From the NCBI RefSeq assembly GCF_900172315.1, contig NZ_FWFV01000017.1, positions 1 through 49,920 on the forward strand: DNA of 49,920 nt. The letters run 5' to 3'. Below are positions 32,018-41,187 of this stretch, piece after piece (the stretch's first letter is position 1; each line of letters opens with the position of its first letter). Below the pieces are notes generated by a model. That model did no database searches and had not been told where the DNA came from. It worked only from the letters and a program-made list of their open reading frames with translations. Made by a program: the position numbers and the translations under genes. Origin of the DNA: Palleronia marisminoris. Lineage in GTDB: Bacteria > Pseudomonadota > Alphaproteobacteria > Rhodobacterales > Rhodobacteraceae.

Positions 32018-33481
32018 ATGACAGAGCGGACGCTTTCGTACCCCGGTCCGGACCGCCGCCGGGCCGAGATCCTCGGGCTGATCCTGCTGCATTGGGCAAT
32101 GCTGGCCATCACCTGGAACGGCATCGATACCTCCGACGCCTACCGTTATGCCAGCGCCGCGTTCGGTTTGAACGTCGGACAATTGCCGGACACCCATTGG
32201 GGACTCAGGTGGCCGCTGGTCCTGCCGATGGCGATCAGCGTCACGCTTTTCGGCGAAAGCGAGTTTGCCCTGCTGCTGCCGACCGTCGTGGCCTCCACGG
32301 CCCTGGTCTGGGTGACATGGCGGCTGGCCGAACAGTGGATCGACCGCGACACGGGACGTATCGCCGCCATCCTGATGGCCACGAGCCCCCTGTTCGCAGT
32401 GCCCGACATCCATGTCAGGCAGCCCGAGCTTCTTCTGACCCTGATTGCCATCGCCTGCCTTGCCAGGTCCGACGGGCGACGGCTCGGGCCCTTCGTCGTG
32501 GCGGGCTTTCTGGCCTGGCTCGCATGGGCCTGCCGCGAGACATCGGCCTACCTGCCGGTCATGCTGGGCCTCGGAGCGTTGATCCTGGTCCGTCCGTGGC
32601 AGAGGGGGGCGATCGGCGCGGCGGTTCTGGGGGCGACGTTCGCGGCTGCCATCCTGCTGGAATGGACCTTCTATCGTCTCGTCTACGGCGATTGGATCTA
32701 CCGGATTCGGGTGGATATGGGCCATGGCGGCGATACCGCCGGCACCGCCTTCATGGGCAACGCTCCGACCGCGGCCCAGACATGGCTGATGCCGCTGGTC
32801 GAGAGCAGCCTCTCGCCGATGACGCCGATCTTTCTCGTCGCCCTCGCGGGGATCGCGATCGCCCCATTCGCGAAGCCAGACCTGACCGCCCCGGGGCGCC
32901 GGGCGGCGACGTATCTGGGGCTGGGCTCGATCGGCGCCTATGCGCTCTGCGTGGGCGCCCTGAACCTGGAATGGTACCGCTATTATTCCATCGTGCCCTA
33001 TGCGGCCACTCTGATCGCGGCGTGGGCAATCGCGCGCATGGGCCGCGGGTCGAGGCAGATCATCGCCGGAGTGGTCCTGGTCGCGATATGCCTCGGCGGT
33101 CCGGTGATACGGGGGGTTCGCGATCAGGCCGACAGCCGCGCCCCGTACCGGCTTGCCCAAATCGCCACCGAGCGCGATGCGGTGGTCAAGGCAACCGACT
33201 TCGTGCTTCACGCCCAACTCCTCCTGCGCCTGGCGGGCGAACCGCAATCACGTGTCGTCGCGATCGACGACCCCGCGCAGCTCGCCCCCGGCGACCTGGT
33301 CTTTCTGCCCGCCGGCGGACGGGAAGGGATCGAGTCCGAGGCCTCCTGGACCGAACTCGACCGCTATCCCCCTTCGCCGCTGCCCGTGCTTTTGCGGCCG
33401 TTCGCCGGCCTTCCGTTCATCGGGCCATCACTGACGGACGAACCAGGACAGGTGCTCTGGCGGGTCGGTCCGCCGGGTTGA
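32018..33481 (+). CDS. GT-C fold glycosyltransferase (ArnT/PMT-like, multi-pass membrane)
   Basis: A 487-residue protein with about 10-11 membrane helices. WNGIDTSDAYRYA near the start holds the acidic first-loop motif of lipid-phosphate-sugar-dependent transferases. DIHVRQPELLLTLIAIACLA and CRETSAYLPVMLGLGALIL are typical of the ArnT/PMT (GT39/GT83-like) architecture. A soluble C-terminal part (about 385-487) lies beyond the last helix. It should use an undecaprenyl- or dolichyl-like sugar donor to modify a periplasmic acceptor. ATG 32018 follows GGAG; the frame opens at 31916 but that extension is not family-like. It ends 60 bases from a convergent gene. Confidence 0.8.
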   Translation: MTERTLSYPGPDRRRAEILGLILLHWAMLAITWNGIDTSDAYRYASAAFGLNVGQLPDTHWGLRWPLVLPMAISVTLFGESEFALLLPTVVASTALVWVTWRLAEQWIDRDTGRIAAILMATSPLFAVPDIHVRQPELLLTLIAIACLARSDGRRLGPFVVAGFLAWLAWACRETSAYLPVMLGLGALILVRPWQRGAIGAAVLGATFAAAILLEWTFYRLVYGDWIYRIRVDMGHGGDTAGTAFMGNAPTAAQTWLMPLVESSLSPMTPIFLVALAGIAIAPFAKPDLTAPGRRAATYLGLGSIGAYALCVGALNLEWYRYYSIVPYAATLIAAWAIARMGRGSRQIIAGVVLVAICLGGPVIRGVRDQADSRAPYRLAQIATERDAVVKATDFVLHAQLLLRLAGEPQSRVVAIDDPAQLAPGDLVFLPAGGREGIESEASWTELDRYPPSPLPVLLRPFAGLPFIGPSLTDEPGQVLWRVGPPG

Positions 33482-33540
33482 TCAGGTCGCGTCACACGGA
33501 TGGCGCGCAGGTCATTCCCGCTGCCCGGAAGACGCATCCC

Positions 33541-34746
33541 TCAGGCGTTCACCTTGACCTTCGTGCGGACGGCAACAGCGGCATCCGCCTGGCGGAGACG
33601 TCGGCGCATCCGCTTTCCAAACAGCATGAGATCCCCCCAGATCGCGCTGTCGGGGTTGGCCTGGGCAAACCTCTGGCCAAGCGCGGGGTCCCCGACCTGC
33701 CGGCTGAAGGCCAGGTGTGCGATGATGCGAAACATCATGACGAGCGTTTCCACGGGCTGGCGCCATGCGATCTGCCAGAACAGTGTCAGCGCCTGGCGGA
33801 CATGCCCCCCCCTGAGCAGGAAGAAGACGTAGCCCACGACCCGCGCCCTGCCGAGCCGGCTCACCCAATGCGGAAGATCGGGCACTTCGGCCGCGACGAG
33901 ATCGATGGCCCGGATGTTCGAGCCGGCCGTCCGTGCGACCTGCAGCGACATGTTCCCGTCATGCATCCGGTACCCCACAAGGGCGGACGGGCAGCACGAC
34001 ACCGCACCCCGTGCGGCAAGGCGCAGTTGCATCAAGAGATCCTCGGCGCCCTCCAACCCGGCCCTCCGCAGTTGCGGATCATGCCCACCGACGGCGCGCG
34101 CGACCTCGGTCGGCACCATGATGCTGCTGACATTCGAGAAGAAATTGGTCGCGATCTGCGTACACAGCGTATGGCCCGAAACATCCGTCAGCGGACGGTG
34201 GTTTTCGACGACACGACTGCTCGCATCTATCAGCCGGTAGCCCGTGTAGACCAGCAGCGGGCGCTGCTCTTCCCTTTCGAAGACGGCAAGCTGGCGGGCG
34301 ATCTTCTCGGGGTGCCAGAGATCGTCGGCGTCGATCCAGGCGACGAACGCGCCCTTCGCCTGCCAAAGGGCCGCATTTCGGGCATGGGCCACGCCGCCGT
34401 TGGGCTGGCGGATCAGGCGCAGACGGGGGTCTGCTTGCGCTTCGGCCTTCACCAGCGCTGCGGTGCGGTCCACCGAGCCGTCATCGACCACGAGGATCTC
34501 GAGATGTCGATGCGTCTGCGCGCGGATGCTCGACAGCGTCTCGACGATCGTCCGGGACGCGTTGTAGGCGGGGACGATGACCGTGACGAGCGGTCCTGCC
34601 GCCGGGTCCGCGGGGGGAATGTCCCGTACAGGCTGCCCGCGCAGGCCTTTCACCGTCAGGCCGTCGAGGGGCCTGGTCCTGGTGCGGCCGCGCAGGCCTT
34701 CCGCGGTCGGCCGGGTCAGGTCGGGTTTGTCCGCATCGATGGTCAT
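33541..34746 (-). CDS. glycosyltransferase family 2
   Basis: A 401-residue GT-A enzyme. LVTVIVPAYNASRTIVETL (53-71), ILVVDDGS (about 84-91) and WIDADDLWHPEKI (about 134-146, the DxD) are visible. The first 50 residues are low-complexity with two similar GLRGxxxR units and no family resemblance. The ATG at 34746 shares ATGA with the stop of the upstream deacetylase gene, so it is the last of three coupled genes. The sugar is unknown. It probably adds a residue to the repeat unit that is also deacetylated and methylated. Confidence 0.88.
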   Translation of the reverse strand: MTIDADKPDLTRPTAEGLRGRTRTRPLDGLTVKGLRGQPVRDIPPADPAAGPLVTVIVPAYNASRTIVETLSSIRAQTHRHLEILVVDDGSVDRTAALVKAEAQADPRLRLIRQPNGGVAHARNAALWQAKGAFVAWIDADDLWHPEKIARQLAVFEREEQRPLLVYTGYRLIDASSRVVENHRPLTDVSGHTLCTQIATNFFSNVSSIMVPTEVARAVGGHDPQLRRAGLEGAEDLLMQLRLAARGAVSCCPSALVGYRMHDGNMSLQVARTAGSNIRAIDLVAAEVPDLPHWVSRLGRARVVGYVFFLLRGGHVRQALTLFWQIAWRQPVETLVMMFRIIAHLAFSRQVGDPALGQRFAQANPDSAIWGDLMLFGKRMRRRLRQADAAVAVRTKVKVNA

Positions 34747-35867
34747 CGAAGAAGGTGCGGCGCACGCGCGTCCTGATCTTGCGGGACCTGGCCGTTCAGC
34801 CGGCCAAGCAGGAATTGCAAGTCCTGTGCGAAGGCCTCGACCGGACAGTCGATCACCTGCACGCGGGGGACAAGGAAGCGGTCCGAGTCGCTCGAGGCCA
34901 CGCCGTAGCGGCTGCAGCAGGCGGCCTCGTATCCGGCTTCGCGCAAGAGGTGCCCGGCCCCCGGTGACATCCGCCCATAGGGGTAGGCAAACCGCTTCGG
35001 GCTGCGTCCCGTCATCTCGGTCAGCAGCTGCCGATCCCGGGCGATTTCCTCGAACGCCGCCTCGCCCTGAATTCGGGACAGGTCGCAATGGGTCGCGGTG
35101 TGCCCGCCGATCTCGATACCCGGCGCGGCGGACATCTTGCGGAACTCGTCCATCGTCATCGGCCGGGACAGATCATCCGACCGGGTATCCGGGTGCAGGC
35201 CTGCCCACGCGGCAAGATCGGCGACGACATCGGGCTGCGCCGTGCCGTTCAGTCCGCTGATGAACTCCCAGACCGAAAGACAGATGCGCTGGCGTGGCGT
35301 CGACGGCGCCGTGAGATCGGGTTTCCACGTGGCATTGGCCTTCATGGCCTGGGGCCCCGGCGCGGCATCGTTTCCCAGGGACCAGAAGCCGGACCGGTTC
35401 TCTGCCTTCAGGTGCAGGACCGCCGGCAGCTCGGGCATTTCCAGGAAAATCCGGTCGAGAAGGTCCCACCAGAACGCGCCGGGCCGTCCGATCGCCCCGC
35501 TGACCGTGAACAGCGTGGCCGGCACACCCGTCTCGTTCAGGACGGGCAGGGCGCGATGGAAATTGCACGCATAGCCATCGTCGAACGTCACCACGATGCG
35601 GCGCGCCGGCCTGTCGTGGTCCCGCAGTTCCCCCATGAACCCGTCGAGCGTGGAGGCGCACCCGGTCGACGCCAGATACGCCATGTGCGCCGCGAAATTC
35701 TCGGGCGAGACCGCAAGGTTCCACGGATCGGTGCCGGGGTGGGCGATGCGGTGATAGGCCAGGACGACCCCCCGGGGCCGGCCCGTGGTGCGCAATCGTG
35801 ACCAGCATTGCGCAGCCCGCAGCTTTGCATGCCGCAAAGCGGGTTCGACACTCATGCTCATGGTCAT
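34743..35867 (-). CDS. polysaccharide deacetylase (NodB homology domain)
   Basis: A 374-residue carbohydrate esterase family 4 protein. VVLAYHRI (34-41), TFDDGY (94-99, with the metal-binding Asp) and IEIGGHTATHCDL (the H-x3-H metal motif) are typical, with FAYPYGRMS downstream. An insert with FWWDLLDRIFLE precedes the second metal motif. No signal peptide is seen, so it may act on cytoplasmic lipid-linked sugars. The frame stays open to 36098, but ATG 35867 overlaps the methyltransferase stop by four bases (ATGA). The next gene overlaps in the same way. It should remove N- or O-acetyl groups from the polymer or precursor. Confidence 0.9.
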   Translation of the reverse strand: MTMSMSVEPALRHAKLRAAQCWSRLRTTGRPRGVVLAYHRIAHPGTDPWNLAVSPENFAAHMAYLASTGCASTLDGFMGELRDHDRPARRIVVTFDDGYACNFHRALPVLNETGVPATLFTVSGAIGRPGAFWWDLLDRIFLEMPELPAVLHLKAENRSGFWSLGNDAAPGPQAMKANATWKPDLTAPSTPRQRICLSVWEFISGLNGTAQPDVVADLAAWAGLHPDTRSDDLSRPMTMDEFRKMSAAPGIEIGGHTATHCDLSRIQGEAAFEEIARDRQLLTEMTGRSPKRFAYPYGRMSPGAGHLLREAGYEAACCSRYGVASSDSDRFLVPRVQVIDCPVEAFAQDLQFLLGRLNGQVPQDQDARAPHLLR

Positions 35868-36649
35868 TCCGCGGCGGCAGCCTTGCGCGCCACGACGCCG
35901 ACGAGCAGCTGATAATCCGGGTCCTGATGGTCGAGCTCCTTGCGGGTCAGCTCTTCCATGCCGATGCCCTGCAGGAAGGCCATGGTCGTCAGGACATTGC
36001 CGTATGACCGGGATTCGACGGTGCCGCCGGGGAAGCCGTCCTCGAAGATCTTGCGGCCCGAGGCGGCCGAGAAGCTCCAGTACCAGACGTCCTGCCACTC
36101 GCGGTCGGCGATCTGGGTCACCCCGGCCATGGTGGCCAGGACCGTGCCGCCCGGCTTGAGAAGCCGGTGCAGCGTCTCGATCGCCGCCGGCAGATCGTAG
36201 ATCAGCATCAGGGTCTGGGTGATGATGATGCAGTCGTAGCTTTCCGACGGCACGTGCGGGGCATTGGTCAGATCGCCAGTCATCGTGGCGGGAGGCGACG
36301 GATCGTCGTAATGCAGCACGTCGCTTTTCGTGACCGCGGACCCGCCGAACTTCTTGGTGTAGGTGTCTTCCGAGATCTCCAGCACGTCGCCCCGGATCAG
36401 GTCGGAATGCGCGCCGAGGAACGTCTCGATGTAATGGCGATCCACGGGGGTGCCGCGATCCCAGCCGTAGACCCGGCTGATCGGAACCAGCCTGCGCAGA
36501 TCTCCGAACTTGATCTTGCCGGACAGGGGGCTGAAGGGATGCCCCAGCTTGATGCGCGTGATCATCCGTTGCACCGGCTTGGGCAGGCGCTGACCGATGG
36601 TCGACAATGTGAAACGAGCAGGACGGAGCCCGGTCAATTGCTTTGTCAT
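35864..36649 (-). CDS. SAM-dependent methyltransferase (class I)
   Basis: A 261-residue protein with a Rossmann-type methyltransferase core: GDVLEISEDTY is a modified motif I, DYDDPSPPATMTGDLTN-like acidic turns follow, and SYDCIIITQTLMLIYD with ETLHRLLKPGGTVLAT are motifs II and III. Such proteins often lie beside glycosyltransferases in polysaccharide loci and may methylate a sugar. ATG 36649 is preferred (GGGAA upstream); the frame is open to 36826. It starts a coupled operon with the deacetylase and a family 2 glycosyltransferase. The methylated group cannot be told from sequence. Confidence 0.83.
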   Translation of the reverse strand: MTKQLTGLRPARFTLSTIGQRLPKPVQRMITRIKLGHPFSPLSGKIKFGDLRRLVPISRVYGWDRGTPVDRHYIETFLGAHSDLIRGDVLEISEDTYTKKFGGSAVTKSDVLHYDDPSPPATMTGDLTNAPHVPSESYDCIIITQTLMLIYDLPAAIETLHRLLKPGGTVLATMAGVTQIADREWQDVWYWSFSAASGRKIFEDGFPGGTVESRSYGNVLTTMAFLQGIGMEELTRKELDHQDPDYQLLVGVVARKAAAAE

Positions 36650-36676
36650 TGCTGCTTCCCGCAATGTGGAGAAAGA

Positions 36677-36694
36677 CATTCGATCAAACGAATG
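36677..36694 (-). promoter_or_regulatory. dyad CATTCG-N6-CGAATG upstream of the methyltransferase operon
   Basis: A perfect 6-bp inverted repeat 28 bases upstream of the methyltransferase start, in the divergent gap with the gene at 36886. It is a candidate operator; no regulator is known. Confidence 0.3.
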
Positions 36695-36885
36695 CTCGGC
36701 TCGCCTGAAGTAATGGGATATGTCACGATTGCGCCGCCCATACCCTTCAAGGATAGGACGCGCCAGACGGGTTTTCACCCGGGATAAATTTAATGTGAGC
36801 AGGGACATATCGCAAATGGGTAACAAGAATTAAGCTGTGCACGCCTAGATTGAAATTACGTTGCCGACCGCATGGAGGAGGATCC

Positions 36886-37920
36886 TTGCCCCAAACCGAA
36901 ATCGCAACGCCGGTGAAGACCAATGAGCCGCTGGTAACCTGCGTCATCATCTTTCTAAATGGCGAGAGGTTCATAGCCGAAGCCATAGAGAGCGTCCTGG
37001 CGCAGACCTACGAGAACTGGGAACTCGTCCTGGTCGATGACGGGACGACGGATGGCGCGACGGCCATCGCGAAGGACTACGCCCGCCGCCATCCCGACCG
37101 CATCCGGTATACCGAGCACGAGAACCACGAGAACCGCGGCATGAGCGCATCGCGCAATGCCGGGCTGCGTCTTGGCCGGGGCGAATACGTCGCCTTCCTG
37201 GATGCGGATGACGTCTGGTTGCCGGACCGCCTCAAGGTGCATGTCGAGGTGCTGGAGCGCATGCCGGCCGCCGCGATGTCCGTGGCACCGACCCTTCTCT
37301 GGTCCAGCTGGGACAAGACGTTGCCCAGATACCGGCCCTGGCTGTCGAAGGACATGCGGACGCTGGTAGATGTGCCGGTGGGGCGGCTCCTTCCCGATCC
37401 CGTCGTGGCGCGGCAGTACCTGGAAGGCCACGGGGCCAACCTCGCAGCGATCCACAGCATAACGATCCGGCGGGAAAAGCTGCTCGCCATCGGCGGCTTC
37501 GACGACACGTTCCGCCGCCTCTACGAAGACCAGGTGATGATCTTCAAGATGCTGCTGAACTATCCGGCCGTGGCGATCGACCAGGTTCTCGACCGCTATC
37601 GCCAGCATCCGGACTCCGCGACCCGGCAGGACGGCGGAACGATCGGCGACGCCGGGATGCGGCCGATCTTCCTGGAATGGCTGCAGACTTACATGATCAG
37701 ACAGGGGATCACCGATCCCGACCTGTGGCGGGCGCTCCGGGGCGAGATGTTCCGGTTCGACGATCCGAAGGCCTGGAACCGGGCAAACCCCTTCAATGCG
37801 TTCGTCAATCGCTGGGGTGCCGAGACCCGCCTGGCGGTGATCTACATCCTCACCCCGAAGGTATATCACCGGCTGCGCCGCATGGCCGGGCTCAAGCCGC
37901 TCGGCGTCGATCAGGCCTGA
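36886..37920 (+). CDS. glycosyltransferase family 2
   Basis: A 344-residue GT-A transferase with LVTCVIIFLNGERFIAEAI (16-34), LVLVDDGTTDG and FLDADDVWLPDRL (the DxD). A second acidic cluster YEDQVMIFKMLL corresponds to the acceptor-side ED motif. The start is taken as TTG 36886 because GGAGGAGGAT lies directly upstream, a near-ideal ribosome site; TTG 36850 in the same frame has none. The end overlaps the convergent ABC transporter gene by 10 bases. The sugar is unknown. Confidence 0.86.
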   Translation: MPQTEIATPVKTNEPLVTCVIIFLNGERFIAEAIESVLAQTYENWELVLVDDGTTDGATAIAKDYARRHPDRIRYTEHENHENRGMSASRNAGLRLGRGEYVAFLDADDVWLPDRLKVHVEVLERMPAAAMSVAPTLLWSSWDKTLPRYRPWLSKDMRTLVDVPVGRLLPDPVVARQYLEGHGANLAAIHSITIRREKLLAIGGFDDTFRRLYEDQVMIFKMLLNYPAVAIDQVLDRYRQHPDSATRQDGGTIGDAGMRPIFLEWLQTYMIRQGITDPDLWRALRGEMFRFDDPKAWNRANPFNAFVNRWGAETRLAVIYILTPKVYHRLRRMAGLKPLGVDQA

Positions 37921-39701
37921 TCAGCCGGTTGCCCGCCGCGTGTTTCCGTCACCCGCCCGTCCTCGATCCGGATCACGTCATCCGCCATGTGGGCCGTGCC
38001 GCTGCGATGCGAGACGAGGATGATCGTCCGCCCTTTCAGCCGCTCGAAGATCCGGTCGCGGATCCGGTCCTCGAGAGCCGTCTCGAGCGCGCTCGTCGCC
38101 TCGTCCAGCAGCATGATGTCCGGGTCGCGCAAGAGCGCCCGGGCAAGGCCGATCCGCTGCCGCTGGCCGCCCGAAAAGCGATGCGCCACCGCGCCCACGG
38201 GGGTTTCGAGGCCTTCGGGCAGGGCCGCGATCATGTCGAAGATCTCGACATCATGGCAGACCTGCTCGATCTCGTCGGTCGTGGCGGTCGGGCGCGCGAC
38301 CAGAAGGTTCTGGCGCAAGGTGCCCTCCAGCAGCTCGATGTCCTGGCCCGCGATCGCGATGCCCTCAAGCCAGCTCTTGCGATCGAAACACGCGATATCC
38401 GTGCCATCCGCCGTGATCCGCCCCGATTGCGGGTCGTAGAGCCGCATCAACAGGTTCAGGATCGTGGTCTTGCCGGATCCGCTGGGTCCCGACAGGGCGG
38501 TCGTCCGGCCTGCGCGGATTTCGAAGCTGACCCCGTTCAGATTCGACCCGAGGCGCGCATCGTGGGCGAAGTCGACATCCTCGAAGCGGATCGCCTCCCG
38601 TAGCCCCTGGAACGGTTCGCCTCTGCCGGGGGACGGCTGGACCGGCCATTGGCGCACGCGGCGCACCTGGGCCAGGGCCGGGGCAAGGCCGGCGAGGGAG
38701 ACGCGGTTCGTCTCCAACTCGTTGAGATAGGGCTGCGCCCGGAAGATCAGCATCACCGCCGTCACCGCAGCGGCCTCGTCGATGCCGAACGCCACGGCAC
38801 AGGCCACGAGCAGGACGAGGACCAGCAGCGCCAGAAGCTGGACCAGGGGCCCGGAGCCGGACTTGATCACCTCCTCGCGGATGGCGCGCCGGCTCACGAG
38901 GCGAGACGCGTCCCTGAAACGATGCGCCAGGTCGTCTTCCTGCGCAAAGAGGCGCAGGGTCCGCATTCCGGTCACGCTGACCAGCATGCGCTCCGACAGC
39001 GTGTAGTTTGCCTCCAGGGTCCGCCGCCCGCGTCTGCGCGCGGACCAGGAAAACAGCTGCAGCACCGCAAAAGCCACCGCGCCGCCGACCACCGCGATCA
39101 GCCCCAGCGGCCACGAGATCAGGAAGAGCCCGCAGGTGAAGACCGCGACCGCGCACCCCGCGACGATGGCGCGGATCAGGCAGCTCACGCCTTCCCCGAG
39201 GGTCCAGCTTTCCGTGGACAGGATATGGATGAGTTCACCCGGCTCGAGGCCCTGCATGTCGCGGTAGGACATCCGGATGTAGCGGTCGTGGATCATGTCA
39301 CGCCCCTGTTGCGCGACGCGGTTCGATATGACGCCGATCAGAAGATTGTTGGCATACATGAAGCCCGCCGAAATCAGGAACAGCGCGGCGAAAACGGCAG
39401 CGATCAGCACCTGGCCTCCGCCGAGGAACCCCAGCACGCTGGAGTTCAACATCTCCAGGACACCACTCGATGCCTGCCCCGGCGCCAGTTCCCCGAAGAC
39501 CGAGAAGAGAAGCAGGACGGCCAGCCCGATGCTCAGGGCCTCGGCCGCCGAAGCCACGATCCCGAGGCCGATCGCGGCGACCATCAGCAGCTTCCGGTTC
39601 GGCATGATGGTCAGAAGCGCCACGGCTTCGCGCCCGGGGGACGGGGCGTCCTCCCGTGGCGCCGATACCGGCGGCTGCGAATTCGCAAAGCTGTCGGCCA
39701 T
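37911..39701 (-). CDS. ABC transporter, fused permease and ATPase (exporter type)
   Basis: A 596-residue half-transporter. About six membrane helices (40-330) precede an ATPase with Walker A GPSGSGKTT, signature FSGGQRQRIGLARALL and Walker B IMLLDEATSAL. The layout is that of type IV exporters such as MsbA, which work as dimers on lipids, peptides or lipid-linked sugars (as PglK does). ATG 39701 (MADSFANS) follows AGGGGGG; the frame is open to 39788. A Wzx flippase is also present (11875), so this may be a second flippase for a modified unit, a lipid exporter, or unrelated to the polymer. It lies between a glycosyltransferase and galE. Confidence 0.88.
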   Translation of the reverse strand: MADSFANSQPPVSAPREDAPSPGREAVALLTIMPNRKLLMVAAIGLGIVASAAEALSIGLAVLLLFSVFGELAPGQASSGVLEMLNSSVLGFLGGGQVLIAAVFAALFLISAGFMYANNLLIGVISNRVAQQGRDMIHDRYIRMSYRDMQGLEPGELIHILSTESWTLGEGVSCLIRAIVAGCAVAVFTCGLFLISWPLGLIAVVGGAVAFAVLQLFSWSARRRGRRTLEANYTLSERMLVSVTGMRTLRLFAQEDDLAHRFRDASRLVSRRAIREEVIKSGSGPLVQLLALLVLVLLVACAVAFGIDEAAAVTAVMLIFRAQPYLNELETNRVSLAGLAPALAQVRRVRQWPVQPSPGRGEPFQGLREAIRFEDVDFAHDARLGSNLNGVSFEIRAGRTTALSGPSGSGKTTILNLLMRLYDPQSGRITADGTDIACFDRKSWLEGIAIAGQDIELLEGTLRQNLLVARPTATTDEIEQVCHDVEIFDMIAALPEGLETPVGAVAHRFSGGQRQRIGLARALLRDPDIMLLDEATSALETALEDRIRDRIFERLKGRTIILVSHRSGTAHMADDVIRIEDGRVTETRGGQPADQA

Positions 39702-39930
39702 CAGCGAGACCCCCCTGGATAGGCTGCATCTCGCCCTGTCGAAGATCCGGCTTGCAACGCTCCACCAGTCGGCTGTTCGGACTGCCACGCGGTACTAGCA
39801 CGCGGCCCGGGGAGCGGCCAGAAGAAGTGGGCGGGACCCGGAATGGCGGGGGCGCCAGCGACCGGAAAGCTTGCCACCGGCACCTCTTTATGGCCTCTGA
39901 CAAGCGAAAACGCCGGGTGGAGAGGTGAAG

Positions 39931-40932
39931 ATGCGGATCGCGGTCACCGGGGGCGCCGGATATATCGGCAGCCATACCTGCGTCGAGCTTCTCGGGGCCG
40001 GGCACGAGATCCTGATCCTCGACAATTTCGCGAATGCCGAACGCGACGTGCCCGACCAGATCGCCGCGATCGCAGGGCAGGGGGTCGAGGTGGCCGAGGT
40101 CGACCTGGTCGACAAGCCGGCGCTGGCCCGCGCGCTGGAGGGGTTCTGCCCCGAGGCGGCGGTGCATTTCGCCGGGCTCAAGGCCGTGGGCGAGGCGGTG
40201 GAGAAGCCGCTCGACTATTACCGGGTCAACGTGGCGGGCAGCCTCAACCTGCTGGACGAGATGACGCGGATCGGCTGCGAGCGGCTGGTCTTCTCGTCCT
40301 CGGCCACCGTCTACGGCGCGCCCGAACAGGTGCCGATCCCGGAAAGCCATCCCCTGGCGCCGACCAACCCCTACGGCCAGACCAAGATGATGGTCGAGCG
40401 CATCATCGAGGATCTCGGGCGGGCGCGCCCGGACTTCTCGGCCGTCAGCCTGCGCTACTTCAACCCGGTGGGCGCGCATCCCTCGGGGCGGATCGGCGAG
40501 GCGCCGCGGGGTGTGCCGAACAACCTCATGCCCTTCATCGCCGATGTGGCGGCCGGGATGCGCCCCGAAATGAAGGTCCATGGCAACGACTGGGACACGC
40601 CCGACGGGACGGGGATCCGCGACTACATCCACGTCATGGACCTGGCCGCGGCCCACCTGGCCGCGATCGAAGTGACGGGCGAAGGCCCGGGCGTGCAGGC
40701 GATCAACGTCGGTTCGGGCCGCGGCCATTCGGTGATGGAGATGATCCGCGCCTTCGAGGCTGCCTCGGGCCGGCCGGTGCCTTACACCGTCTCCGACAGG
40801 CGCCCCGGCGACATCGCCACCTCGCTCGCCGATCCCACCCTGGCCGCAAGCCGCCTGAACTGGCGCGCCACCCGCGACCTGGCCACCATGTGCGCGGATG
40901 CCTGGAACTGGCGGAGCGGCCGGTCGGGCTGA
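39931..40932 (+). CDS. galE: UDP-glucose 4-epimerase
   Basis: A 333-residue NAD-dependent epimerase converting UDP-glucose to UDP-galactose. TGGAGYIGSH (6-15), SSSATVYG (about 122-129), NPYGQTK (about 146-152, with the YxxxK pair) and RYFNPVGAHPSG (about 172-183) are typical of GalE. ATG 39931 follows GAGAGG with a five-base spacer; GTG 39925 would add two residues. UDP-galactose is the usual donor for ExoY-type initiating enzymes, and the FAD enzyme downstream may use it as well. A hairpin follows the stop directly. Confidence 0.94.
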   Translation: MRIAVTGGAGYIGSHTCVELLGAGHEILILDNFANAERDVPDQIAAIAGQGVEVAEVDLVDKPALARALEGFCPEAAVHFAGLKAVGEAVEKPLDYYRVNVAGSLNLLDEMTRIGCERLVFSSSATVYGAPEQVPIPESHPLAPTNPYGQTKMMVERIIEDLGRARPDFSAVSLRYFNPVGAHPSGRIGEAPRGVPNNLMPFIADVAAGMRPEMKVHGNDWDTPDGTGIRDYIHVMDLAAAHLAAIEVTGEGPGVQAINVGSGRGHSVMEMIRAFEAASGRPVPYTVSDRRPGDIATSLADPTLAASRLNWRATRDLATMCADAWNWRSGRSG

Positions 40933-40933
40933 A

Positions 40934-40963
40934 CCCTGCCGCCGCAGCGAGATCACGGCAGGG
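40934..40963 (+). terminator. hairpin after galE
   Basis: A perfect 8-bp stem CCCTGCCG / CGGCAGGG with a 14-base loop, two bases after the galE stop. No T-run follows. A 200-base gap with AT-rich stretches and a small dyad ATCAC-N5-GTGAT (41043-41057) then leads to the FAD enzyme, so that gene may have its own promoter. Confidence 0.5.
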
Positions 40964-41187
40964 TGCCTGGGTGCATCCGCACTCCGTCAGCCGCAGCGAA
41001 AGACTGCGGCGCGACGATAACTTTCTGACAGGGCGGCCGATCATCACTTTTCGTGATTTAGGGTTGCCGCTTCTTCTCGGAACCTAGGTTTTACTCTCTC
41101 TATTCGTAAGAACCGGAGCTCCACTCATACTTCCGATCCAGACAAGAGCATTCCTTCATCGAGATCCGGTCAGTGCGCGGGGACTTC

